From contig NZ_QFZZ01000006.1 of NCBI RefSeq assembly GCF_005233515.1, forward strand, positions 186,001 to 250,000: a DNA stretch of 64,000 nucleotides, written 5' to 3'. Both the position numbers and the translations under genes were made by a program. The stretch comes from Pseudomonas sp. CFBP13508. GTDB lineage: Bacteria > Pseudomonadota > Gammaproteobacteria > Pseudomonadales > Pseudomonadaceae. Below are positions 8,570 to 16,157 of the stretch, piece after piece. A model generated the notes under the pieces. The model saw only the letters and a list, made by a program, of their open reading frames with translations, searched no databases and had not been told where the DNA came from. Position 1 is the first letter of the stretch, and each line of letters opens with the position of its first letter.

Positions 8570-9364
8570 ATGTCTACACCCATAATCCCTTGGATGGGCG
8601 GCAAACGCCGCCTGGCCGACCGCCTCATTCCGCTTTTTCCGCCACACGAATGCTACGTCGAAGCCTTTGCCGGCGGTGCCGCGCTGTACTTCATGAAGCC
8701 TCAGCCATCGCCCGTCGAAGTCCTCAACGACATCAACGGCGACCTGGTCACGCTTTACCGCGTTGTGCAGAACCACCTCGAAGAGTTCGTGCGCCAGTTC
8801 AAATGGGCGCTCAGCTCGCGGCAAGTGTTTGAATGGCAGAAAATGACCCGCCCCGAAACCCTCACCGACATCCAGCGCGCCGCCCGATTCTTCTACCTGC
8901 AGCACCACGCCTTCGCCGGCAAGGTCTCGGGCCAGACTTTCGGGACGGCGACGACTGCCCCGGCCATCAACCTGCTGCGGATCGAGGAAAACCTCTCGGC
9001 CGCTTGGCAGCGCCTGTCCGGCACCTACGTCGAAAACCTCCCCTGGCTTGAATGCGCAGAGCGCTACGACCGTGCCCACACCTTCCACTACATGGATCCG
9101 CCTTACTGGCAGACCGCTGGGTATGGCGTCGACTTTCCGTTCGAGAACTATGAACGGATGGCCGACTTCATGCGCCGTTGCAAAGGTAAGGTGATGGTCA
9201 GCATTAACGACCATCCCAACATCCGCCGCGTATTCGAAGGCTTTCACTTCGAGACACTCGACATTCGTTACTCCAATACCAACCAGCGGCAAGGCAAAGC
9301 CGAGGTGAGCGGCGAGCTGGCGATTATGAACTGGACACCAGATTCGTTGGGCGGCTTGTTCTGA
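8570..9364 (+). CDS. D12-class (Dam-type) DNA adenine methyltransferase
   Basis: 264 aa. It contains PWMGGKRRLADRL (motif X), FAGGAALYF (SAM-binding motif I, about residue 36) and DPPY at 176-179 (catalytic motif IV), so it should methylate adenine N6. ATG 8570 is preferred over an upstream TTG. No restriction endonuclease is adjacent, so this is an orphan phage-type methylase. Its place after a lysis cassette is more prophage-like than tailocin-like. Confidence 0.93.
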   Translation: MSTPIIPWMGGKRRLADRLIPLFPPHECYVEAFAGGAALYFMKPQPSPVEVLNDINGDLVTLYRVVQNHLEEFVRQFKWALSSRQVFEWQKMTRPETLTDIQRAARFFYLQHHAFAGKVSGQTFGTATTAPAINLLRIEENLSAAWQRLSGTYVENLPWLECAERYDRAHTFHYMDPPYWQTAGYGVDFPFENYERMADFMRRCKGKVMVSINDHPNIRRVFEGFHFETLDIRYSNTNQRQGKAEVSGELAIMNWTPDSLGGLF

Positions 9365-9470
9365 CACGGCTCAGGCATCGTCTCTCAAATGAACGACGCC
9401 TTTATCAACTGCGGTTCAGATATATTGGTGGAACTCAAGTTGCCGCGTATTGTTCTGAAGCGCAATCATT

Positions 9471-9502
9471 GAAGAACTAGGTAAATGAACTCCTAGTTCT
9501 TC
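9471..9502. terminator. 11-bp inverted repeat at the end of the chemoreceptor gene
   Basis: GAAGAACTAGG and CCTAGTTCTTC are separated by 10 nt and overlap the stop codon region of the minus-strand chemoreceptor. There is no strong T-run, so termination efficiency is unknown. Confidence 0.45.
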
Positions 9503-11129
9503 ATACTTTGAATTTTCGTACAAGATGATTTAAATTGACCGCCAGTCGACTCAATTCATTGCTCGCTGCAATCGTCTGGTTTGCCCCTTCACTGCTTTGA
9601 ATGGCAAGCGATCTAATACTGATTAAACTCCTGTCCACATCTCTAGCAACATGCGCCTGCTCCTCTGAGGCAACTGCGATCTGGAGATTGCGTTCATTTA
9701 TTTCGAGCACGGTATCGGTAATCTTTCTTAAAGATTGGCCCGCACCTTCCGCGGTTCTTTTGGTGTTATACACCTCTTCGGTACTCCTGCGGATAGATTC
9801 AACGGTGGTTGCGGACCCATTTTGTATAGCGGTTATCATCTTCTCAATTTCCAAGGTGGAGACTTGCGTCCGATGCGCCAGCGCCCTAACTTCATCCGCG
9901 ACGACTGCAAAACCTCTCCCTTGTTCACCCGCGCGCGCGGCCTCGATTGCGGCGTTTAAAGCTAACAAGTTTGTTTGCTCTGCTATACTTCTGATTACGC
10001 CCACGACTTGGCTTATGTCTTCAGCCTGTTCAGCCAGCTTCACCACTTGGGTAGAAGAGCTTTCCACAAGTTCCGTCAATGTCTCGACAGCGCTCAACGT
10101 TTCGGATACGCGTAGATTACCCAGCTTTGCCGATTCATTCGAGTTTTGGGCTGCTTGGGAAGTCGATGTGGCATTGCGGGCCACCTCTTCCACGGCGGAA
10201 GTCATCTCGGTAACAGCTGTAGCAGCTTGTTCAATTTCGCTGTTTTGTTGCTGAAGCAATTGATCCGCGGCCTCTGTTATCGACGTCATTTCCACAGCGG
10301 CGGAACTTAGCTGTATGGACGCTTCTGATATTTCTTGAATCGTACCGTGGAGATTCTTTGACATTAAATTTAATGCGCTCATTAGTCTGGATACTTCATC
10401 CGTTCCTGTGATTTCAAGTTGTCGCGTTAAATCGCCAGATGCAATCTCTTCGGCGAGTTTTAGCGAATCTCCTATGGGCTTTACGATGCTGCGCGTTAGA
10501 GCTATCGCCAAGAAGATCGTCAGTAATAGAGAAATGACAATTACGGTCGTGAGTACACGGGTACTTTTTTCGTAAATCTCGGCAGCCTCGGCCACCAAAG
10601 ACCTCGCCTGATCGGCGTTAAATTCCCTCATTATGTTTAACTTTTCCTGGAAGGAGTTAGCGTTATCAGCTTGGGCGGAGTTGGCAAAGGCTAACGCCTG
10701 ACTATGATCGGAAGCTTCCAGGTTTTTAAGCTGGTCTAGACCATTGATGTAATCTCTCATGGCGTGATCTGCAGCTTCAAACTGCCGCCGATCTTGGTCT
10801 CCAGCGATTAAGTTCTTACTATAGTGCTCGCTGCGCGCTTCCAGCGTTTGAACTGCATGTTGAAGTTTGGCTTCTCCGGCGGCTTTACCCGTTACGTTAG
10901 TCGAGTTCGCCAGCACCCTGATACTTTCCAAACGGGCGTTAAGCAGCGCGATTTGTATATCATCGATAGTTTGCGTGCTAGGTAGAGTATTCTGTGCTAG
11001 GTGCTCGCCCGCAGACTTTAGATAAGTCAGTTGAAAGGATGCGAAAATGCCAAGCGATATAAGGGTTGCGGTAATTATTCCGAAACATAACGTGGCCTTT
11101 TTGGAAATGCTTAAATTTCTGAAATTCAT
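9501..11129 (-). CDS. Methyl-accepting chemotaxis protein
   Basis: 542 aa. A transmembrane segment near 10-32 is followed by a four-helix-bundle periplasmic sensor (about 33-190), a second transmembrane segment (about 191-213), HAMP (about 214-268) and the signalling domain. The tip contains AEQTNLLALNAAIEAARAGE, the CheA/CheW-binding hairpin. The C-terminus lacks the NWETF-type CheR-docking pentapeptide. The base composition is more AT-rich than the neighbouring tail genes, which suggests acquisition as cargo. Ligand unknown. Confidence 0.95.
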   Translation of the reverse strand: MNFRNLSISKKATLCFGIITATLISLGIFASFQLTYLKSAGEHLAQNTLPSTQTIDDIQIALLNARLESIRVLANSTNVTGKAAGEAKLQHAVQTLEARSEHYSKNLIAGDQDRRQFEAADHAMRDYINGLDQLKNLEASDHSQALAFANSAQADNANSFQEKLNIMREFNADQARSLVAEAAEIYEKSTRVLTTVIVISLLLTIFLAIALTRSIVKPIGDSLKLAEEIASGDLTRQLEITGTDEVSRLMSALNLMSKNLHGTIQEISEASIQLSSAAVEMTSITEAADQLLQQQNSEIEQAATAVTEMTSAVEEVARNATSTSQAAQNSNESAKLGNLRVSETLSAVETLTELVESSSTQVVKLAEQAEDISQVVGVIRSIAEQTNLLALNAAIEAARAGEQGRGFAVVADEVRALAHRTQVSTLEIEKMITAIQNGSATTVESIRRSTEEVYNTKRTAEGAGQSLRKITDTVLEINERNLQIAVASEEQAHVARDVDRSLISIRSLAIQSSEGANQTIAASNELSRLAVNLNHLVRKFKV

Positions 11130-11272
11130 AGTTGCCTCGATAGGCTTTTTTTCATCCGTGAAGTTTGGAGGAAGTGAATGAAGTTTTTTATAATGGTACT
11201 GCTCAGCGTTGAAGTGTGATCACGCCTCGGGCGATATCGTTTAATGCTGCATGATTTACAAGTCCTGATTTT

Positions 11273-11731
11273 TTACTTGTCGTTGGCTAAATTTATTTCA
11301 GCATTGAAGAGCTCGTCGTCGAGTTTTTTCAATGTGTGGATGCTTCTGATCAGAACTTCTTTGTATTTGCGAAATGCATCTGGGAGAGGGTCACCAGGAT
11401 GTTCGGATGTCTCCATTACAAGATTCATGGTAACAGAGTTAAGATACCCTAGGCTTTCACTAATATTGCGTTTGATTGTTGTTTTGAGTGCTTCGAGTGA
11501 AAAGTTTAACTTTTTCAACTCTTTCGCCAGCATGTGCGAAGGTAGTGAGCAGGCTTTGTCAAAGTTGTTGGGTCCGCACTTTGATGCTTTTTCGACTTCT
11601 AAGTTGGCGAGTATGAATGTGTGCTCCAGCGCTCTTACAGAAAAGACAATTGCTCCAACATCTTCTACCATTTGTGCAGTGAGTTCTTCGCATTTCTTTG
11701 TTGCTTCTACGTAGTTATATAATTTGGTCAT
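11273..11731 (-). CDS. Unknown 152-aa helical protein
   Basis: I do not recognise a family. The protein is almost entirely predicted helix, has no signal peptide or membrane segment, and contains two Cys (about 52 and 61). It lies 143 nt upstream of the chemoreceptor on the same strand and may share its transcript. Codon and base usage are AT-rich like the chemoreceptor, consistent with one imported unit. A role as a helical accessory or sensor partner is possible but unproven. Confidence 0.6.
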   Translation of the reverse strand: MTKLYNYVEATKKCEELTAQMVEDVGAIVFSVRALEHTFILANLEVEKASKCGPNNFDKACSLPSHMLAKELKKLNFSLEALKTTIKRNISESLGYLNSVTMNLVMETSEHPGDPLPDAFRKYKEVLIRSIHTLKKLDDELFNAEINLANDK

Positions 11732-11983
11732 GGGTAAGCCTGCAGCAGTCGTTAAGCACTGTGGAATTAATTGTTGTTGTATTCCATGACAATTAGCTTA
11801 TCAAGACTAAGCCGGAATTCATTTCGCCTTTATACCTAAAGTTCTCTGTTGGTGATCAGAATGGCTTATGGGTTGCAATATCGGTATATCGAACTTGGTC
11901 AAATGCCATTGTTGCGTTGCCCGCAGTTCTGATCGGCGTGATGATATTACGCTATCATTTCGTCTGAAATAAATGACAATAGG

Positions 11984-12013
11984 TTGACGATTTACGCCAA
12001 AAATATGTATATG
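11984..12013 (+). promoter_or_regulatory. Candidate sigma70 promoter of the GlxA-like regulator
   Basis: TTGACG at 11984 and a TATA-rich -10 region near 12007-12013, 17-18 nt apart, about 30 nt before the regulator start. The 313-nt gap 11732-12044 is a divergent intergenic region with no other gene visible. Confidence 0.35.
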
Positions 12014-12044
12014 TGCACCACAAGGGTGCGCGGACGACTGTCAG

Positions 12045-13007
12045 ATGCTAACAAAAACGATCCAATTCGTTTCCTATTCGCAGGCGAACCTTATCGATTT
12101 CGCTGGCCCATTTGAGGTGTTCTTAACCGCTAATTACTACTCTGACCCTAACGCTCAGCCTTACAAGCTATCGATAGTAACGCTTGACGGTACCGCTACA
12201 GTTATCCCCCATGCCTGTTTCAATACACCGCCATTAGCCCAAGACTCACCCATTCCCCATACTTTAATTGTCCCGGGTGGTCCGGGGATTTATGATTTTT
12301 GTAAACACCCACGGTTTAATTCGATATTCACAGCGCACGCTGGACGAGCTCAGCGTTTGGTCTCTATCTGTACGGGAGTGTTCGCCTTGGCGGCGTTGAG
12401 AGAATTAAAGGGCCGCAAGGTGACAACGCATTGGTCTGCATATGATGAGCTTGAGCGAAGTAATCCCGACCTTATACTTAAGCGAGGGCCAATATTCATA
12501 AATGACGGGCCTATATGGACATCTGCTGGTGTCACTTCTGGTATTGACCTTGCTTTAGCGCTTGTCGAAAGCGATTTGGGGCATGCCATGGCATTGAAAG
12601 TTGCGAAGCATCTGGTTGTATTTCTAAAGCGCCCGGGCGACCAAAATCAGTTTAGCTCTAGCCTAAACATGCAATCTAAAAGCGGTACTTTCTCGGATCT
12701 TCACGCGTGGATTAGTGAAAATTTAATGGAGGATTTGTCAATCCCTACACTCGCTGCGCGAATGAAGATGAGCGAGCGTACGTTCATTCGACGGTACAAG
12801 GCAAGCACGGGACAAACGCCAAGCAAGACAGTGGAACAGTTCAGAATCGATGCGGTGCGTCACTTGCTTGTAAGTACGGAACGCCCTCTCAAAGAGATTG
12901 CTTTTTTGACGGGGTTTGGACACGAAACTGGCCTAATAAGAAATTTTTCGAAGTTAAATGGCGTAACTCCAAATGAGTATCGTCAGCGATTTAGGTCCAG
13001 TATTTGA
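12045..13007 (+). CDS. GlxA-like transcriptional regulator (DJ-1/PfpI + AraC)
   Basis: 320 aa. The N-terminal DJ-1/PfpI-like domain (about 1-175) has the nucleophile-elbow motif SICTG (Cys109) and HWSAYDEL. The C-terminal AraC/XylS double helix-turn-helix spans about 215-318, with LAARMKMSERTFIRRYKAS and the second HTH GFGHETGLIRNFSK. Such proteins sense a metabolite and activate adjacent or distant genes; the effector is unknown here. It is divergent from the chemoreceptor pair and similarly AT-rich. No convincing RBS is seen before ATG 12045. Confidence 0.92.
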   Translation: MLTKTIQFVSYSQANLIDFAGPFEVFLTANYYSDPNAQPYKLSIVTLDGTATVIPHACFNTPPLAQDSPIPHTLIVPGGPGIYDFCKHPRFNSIFTAHAGRAQRLVSICTGVFALAALRELKGRKVTTHWSAYDELERSNPDLILKRGPIFINDGPIWTSAGVTSGIDLALALVESDLGHAMALKVAKHLVVFLKRPGDQNQFSSSLNMQSKSGTFSDLHAWISENLMEDLSIPTLAARMKMSERTFIRRYKASTGQTPSKTVEQFRIDAVRHLLVSTERPLKEIAFLTGFGHETGLIRNFSKLNGVTPNEYRQRFRSSI

Positions 13008-13128
13008 GGCTACGTCGCTGAGACATGAGCGCGAGCGCAAATCATTGATAGCGCTGCGCAGAACCTTGGAACGAGCGTGTTTAATTAAGCGTCCCTCAGT
13101 CGTCAAGGCTGCCCAGGTGCGCAGTCGC

Positions 13129-13293
13129 TCACGCCGCGAGCGTACAGGCAGCCAGCGTGCGCCGCTGCCCCGCTAGGCGGATCGTCAGGCCCCAATCGGG
13201 GCCGCCATCGATCTTGGCCACCAGGCATTCGCGCACGGCGTGTTGTTCAACCAGGGCGCGCAACACCTCTTCGTGAATGCCTTTGCCGATCAC
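13129..13293 (-). CDS. Small unknown phage-type protein (54 aa)
   Basis: Starts at GTG 13293, which overlaps the stop of the preceding gene (GTGA), and encodes IGKGIHEEVLRALVEQHAVR ... DWGLTIRLAGQRRTLAACT. The tight translational coupling with the 82-aa gene supports it being real. I do not recognise a family. It is the last of a three-gene minus-strand set (13861 to 13129). Confidence 0.55.
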   Translation of the reverse strand: MIGKGIHEEVLRALVEQHAVRECLVAKIDGGPDWGLTIRLAGQRRTLAACTLAA

Positions 13294-13538
13294 TGTGCAT
13301 GCTCCAGGCGCCGAGCCGTCGCAGCGTCGTCGAAGGCCTTATACAAGACCTCGATACTGCCGGCGTTCAGCGCCTTGGCGGTTTCCAGCCCCAAGACAAA
13401 ACCTTCGGCACGATCACTGGCGCGAAACAGATCATCGGCTGTCTGCGCACGGCCGATCTGGGCGAGGAGTTTCAGGACCTGGGCCTGCACCGCTTGCGGC
13501 AGGTTCAGCGCTGTGAAGGCGTCGGTCACGCTGCTCAT
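13290..13538 (-). CDS. Small unknown phage-type protein (82 aa)
   Basis: ATG 13538 overlaps the stop codon of the upstream gene (ATGA) and is preceded by GGAGG, so this start is preferred to GTG 13544. The product is helical and soluble (VTDAFTALNLPQAVQAQVLK ...) with no recognised domain. It is the middle gene of three overlapping minus-strand genes between the regulator and the second tail module. Confidence 0.6.
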   Translation of the reverse strand: MSSVTDAFTALNLPQAVQAQVLKLLAQIGRAQTADDLFRASDRAEGFVLGLETAKALNAGSIEVLYKAFDDAATARRLEHAQ

Positions 13539-13861
13539 TCCCACCTCCAGCCATTGAGGCTCGCAGGCTGCTCAAGCGCAAGGTCGTATTGTTCTGCCTC
13601 GATCAACAGCCAGCCACCGGCCGGCTCATTGCGCCCGTCGGCGATCGGGCCTTGCAGCAACAAGCCCCCCGGCAAGATCACCCGCAGGGCGTTCGCCTCC
13701 TTTGGACCGTGCAGGTGACGGTCAAACTCAATGCGAAACCGCCCCGATCCGGCGTTATGCACACGGACGTTCAATTCCAGCGTGGTGAGATCCGTCGGTG
13801 GCTGGCCCAAGTACAGTGCCAGCACGGTGACGGTGGCCAGGCCTTCATAGGCGTATGACAT
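13535..13861 (-). CDS. Small unknown phage-type protein (108 aa)
   Basis: First of three overlapping genes on the minus strand. The sequence has a beta-rich look (TTLELNVRVHNAGSGRFRIEF) and no signal peptide. An AGAGGA RBS precedes ATG 13861. No function can be assigned. Neighbours and compact overlaps suggest phage-derived accessory genes. Confidence 0.6.
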   Translation of the reverse strand: MSYAYEGLATVTVLALYLGQPPTDLTTLELNVRVHNAGSGRFRIEFDRHLHGPKEANALRVILPGGLLLQGPIADGRNEPAGGWLLIEAEQYDLALEQPASLNGWRWE

Positions 13862-13953
13862 GCAGCAGCGTTCCTCTTGGAGGCGGCCGACGCATCGACC
13901 AGGAGGTTAGGCAATGGTAGACCAGCACCGGGGCCAGTGGTTGCCGCTTGGGC

Positions 13954-13994
13954 AAAAAAAGGCCCCCGCACCGGGCCGAGGTGTGGGGGCCTGT
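13954..13994 (-). terminator. Intrinsic terminator, minus orientation
   Basis: GGCCCCCGCACC and GGTGTGGGGGCC form the stem. Read on the minus strand it is followed by seven T. It would stop minus-strand transcription coming from 14463-14820. Confidence 0.7.
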
Positions 13995-14158
13995 TGAACA
14001 TAAACGGCGTTCTGTTCATTGGTCGGCAAAAGCCGCTATCGGCCGTACGCGGCGTCCGCACATCTGAATACAAACCGATAGACGGTGGTTCCGGTCGGCA
14101 CTCAGCGTTGAACTCGTTTTTCTCTGGCACAATCCATTGGTCATCGAGGAGCGCCTTT

Positions 14159-14404
14159 ATGAAATGTATGTGCTGGATTTGTTGGGAAAACGCGGAGCGT
14201 CGAACTCTGGCAGGCGACTGGGTAAATATTAAATGTGATGCCTGTGGCCGCTATTTCATTAGCCGCGAGTTCATGCGCGAGAACAAAGGCAAGACGCTTG
14301 ATGTAGAAGCTATGAGATACCTGATCTCCGACGCTATGTCTGCTGGAGTATCACCAACCATTGGCAACGGAACAGCTCGTTTCGTAACGTCCAGAAAGTG
14401 TTGA
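14159..14404 (+). CDS. Small Cys-rich, probably zinc-binding protein
   Basis: 81 aa from ATG 14159, which follows GAGGAG at good spacing; longer upstream starts lack an RBS. The N-terminal half has MKCMCWICWENA and KCDACGRYF, two Cys pairs about 25 residues apart that look like a zinc ribbon. Function unknown. It is a plus-strand singleton between minus-strand small genes. Confidence 0.6.
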   Translation: MKCMCWICWENAERRTLAGDWVNIKCDACGRYFISREFMRENKGKTLDVEAMRYLISDAMSAGVSPTIGNGTARFVTSRKC

Positions 14405-14462
14405 GTGGAATCCGATGGACTCCGAACGCGCGTTGGCTCGCTCCTCCAACCATTACCAGTGA

Positions 14463-14681
14463 CTACACCTGCCGTAATCGCGTGATCGCGTCCGTAATCG
14501 CTGCCGCATTCCTGTCCAGTGTTTCTAAGGCGACTACAGCATTATCGGCAACAACATCTGCGCCAGCCCCCGAGATCCAATGAGTGATCTCTTCTATCGC
14601 CGCACCCAGCGCATGCTGGTTGTGTAGCAACAAAGTCAGCGCGTCGGCCGTGGTTACATTTGAATCTGAGTTATTTGGCAT
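14463..14681 (-). CDS. Small unknown protein (72 aa)
   Basis: Acidic, helical protein (ADALTLLLHNQHALGAAIEE ...). Its start overlaps the end of the 49-aa gene upstream by 11 nt, suggesting coupled translation. It resembles small accessory proteins found in Pseudomonas prophages, but I cannot name a family. Confidence 0.55.
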   Translation of the reverse strand: MPNNSDSNVTTADALTLLLHNQHALGAAIEEITHWISGAGADVVADNAVVALETLDRNAAAITDAITRLRQV

Positions 14682-14820
14682 TTTTGGATCGTCCTTGAGC
14701 GAAAGCTACCAAAAGGGCTAGTTCAGGCGTGCCAGACCAGATTAGCTCACGTATCTCTTTTTCGATGACTTTTTCGCACCACAATGGCGCATCTGTCCCA
14801 GATCTGTCCCATATGGCCAT
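14671..14820 (-). CDS. Small unknown protein (49 aa) overlapping the next gene
   Basis: ATG 14820 opens a 49-aa frame (MAIWDRSGTDAPLWCEK ... LALLVAFAQGRSK). It ends with TAA inside the start of the 72-aa gene, as ATGCCAAATAA. The overlap and the plausible amphipathic composition argue that it is expressed. No family recognised. Confidence 0.45.
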   Translation of the reverse strand: MAIWDRSGTDAPLWCEKVIEKEIRELIWSGTPELALLVAFAQGRSKNAK

Positions 14821-14832
14821 TTTTGGGACGTC

Positions 14833-14876
14833 AAAAACCACAAACCCCCGACTTTCTCTAGGAAAATCAGGGGCTT
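14833..14876 (-). terminator. Imperfect terminator next to a tRNA fragment
   Basis: CCCCTGATTTTCC and GAAAGTCGGGGG pair imperfectly around TAGA. Read on the minus strand the stem is followed by TTTGTGGTTTTT. It sits where the terminator of a tRNA gene would be if the fragment at 14888 were intact. Confidence 0.5.
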
Positions 14877-14887
14877 GCGTTTACTGA

Positions 14888-14922
14888 ATGTGGCGGTGAA
14901 GGAGAGATTCGAACTCACAACA
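14888..14922 (-). pseudogene. tRNA 3'-end fragment, possible attachment-site remnant
   Basis: Read on the minus strand: GAGTTCGAATCTC (T-arm) followed by CTTCACCGCCA (acceptor end with CCA), similar to the 3' end of a serine tRNA. No D-arm or anticodon arm precedes it; the sequence upstream (14923-14960) is unrelated. Fragments like this are left when elements integrate at tRNA 3' ends. No integrase gene is visible in the window. Confidence 0.5.
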
Positions 14923-15095
14923 CTATGAGCCTAAACCAACCCTTCTAACAACCCCAAATGCCTCACGCCAATGGCCGCTTTCGGCCAGAAGCGGACGTTT
15001 GCAAGCGAGCACGCACGACCAGAGGCGAAGTTGATGGTCGACCGTTTCCGGCGGTACCTATCTTTTTTAATGGAGATTGATTTGCATAGATGAAG
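14923..15095. other. Intergenic, no gene seen
   Basis: Contains a short inverted repeat near 14973-14995 (CCGCTT ... AAGCGG), a type common between Pseudomonas genes. No ORF is convincing. Confidence 0.4.
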
Positions 15096-15794
15096 CTAGG
15101 CCTTCATTAAACTTAATTGGTTTATAACAAACCACTGATGCATACAAATCACTGCTGCCCAGCTGCTCCACAAATATGGCAGCAGGTATTCAGTTCCGTA
15201 TGATGTTTTAACGTTTGCAGCTATCTTGGCTCGGTAAGTTGCTAGCACTACGAGCCAGTAAGGACACGGATATCCATATTCGAATGCTGGTGAGGTTTTA
15301 AGCTCAGTTGCGTCGAGATTTTTGTATTCTCCACGAACTTGAAACTTTGCTATACGAGCGAACCCTCGAGAAAATTTTCTTTTGTCCTGGGGGTTGGTTA
15401 CAGTGCTGAAGCTAGTCCTGACAATTTCATGCTTACCGCTTTCCTGAGCTCCAAGATGTTTCAGATTCTGGAACAAATCTTCCTTTATTTTTTCCTTTTT
15501 CAATCGCTGCATGTTTTTAATCAAAAAATCTTCAAAAGCACTTTGATAAATCTTATTTTCTGAATAGGACGTATTTGGTGAGTGCTGATAGAATCTAAGC
15601 AAAAAATAACTATTGATTGCTAGCGCCACCATCCAGACGTGTTGCGTATTTTGCGTAAAGGCAATTGTAGTTCCAAGTAATGACACCGACTTTAAGTCGG
15701 CACCAAAAAACCATAAAGATATGAGTATGGATGAAAAGGATAGGAGCATACCCCGAGCCTTCTTGAAATCACCCTCATCAAAACCAGAATCCAT
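15096..15794 (-). CDS. Unknown membrane protein (232 aa)
   Basis: Hydrophobic segments lie near 16-36 and 50-68, a long charged helical region spans 75-160, and further hydrophobic stretches lie near 175-190 and 200-225. This two-plus-two arrangement recalls pore-type effectors of bacterial conflict systems (S-4TM-like), but I see no motif that proves it. Strongly AT-rich compared with the tail genes. It lies downstream of, and on the same strand as, the 443-aa unknown gene, with a 200-nt gap after that gene's in-frame extension. Could be a two-gene accessory system. Confidence 0.6.
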   Translation of the reverse strand: MDSGFDEGDFKKARGMLLSFSSILISLWFFGADLKSVSLLGTTIAFTQNTQHVWMVALAINSYFLLRFYQHSPNTSYSENKIYQSAFEDFLIKNMQRLKKEKIKEDLFQNLKHLGAQESGKHEIVRTSFSTVTNPQDKRKFSRGFARIAKFQVRGEYKNLDATELKTSPAFEYGYPCPYWLVVLATYRAKIAANVKTSYGTEYLLPYLWSSWAAVICMHQWFVINQLSLMKA

Positions 15795-15995
15795 AAGTAT
15801 CTTCCTTAAATCAAATAGAATCTAAATAATTACAATATTTCAGGTCAATGCCTTACGATGTAGATGCCCGGCAAAAACTAACTAAGCCTCTCGTGGCGAG
15901 CGCCAGATCCCCCTTTCGCATCGTATTTGCCGCTTCTTATCGCATATTGCAAGTCGCCCCGGCAGTAATGGAAAAATACTCGTCAGGAGATCGCG

Positions 15996-16157
15996 CTAAC
16001 TTACAATATCTATTATAAGATCTTTCGTTGCCGTCCGTTTGACTGCTTCTAGACGAACCATATCAAGTTTGTCTTGGAAATCATCGGCTAGATAGTCTGG
16101 GCCGACGATTCCAAGAGCACCTTTAGGTGGGCTTCGAAACAATATTATCTTTGAAAA
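15996..16157 (-). other. In-frame 53-codon extension after the TGA of the 443-aa gene
   Basis: Directly after the TGA at 16158-16160 the same frame stays open for 53 codons to TAG 15996. It encodes FRSPPKGALGIVGPDYLADD ... DLIIDIVS, which looks like real protein. It could be a separate small gene starting at TTG, a C-terminus cut off by a nonsense mutation, or a read-through product. Confidence 0.4.

Noticed and set aside
13877..14404. 175-aa version of the Cys-rich protein
   Set aside because: The upstream part crosses a terminator hairpin and has no RBS; ATG 14159 after GAGGAG is better.
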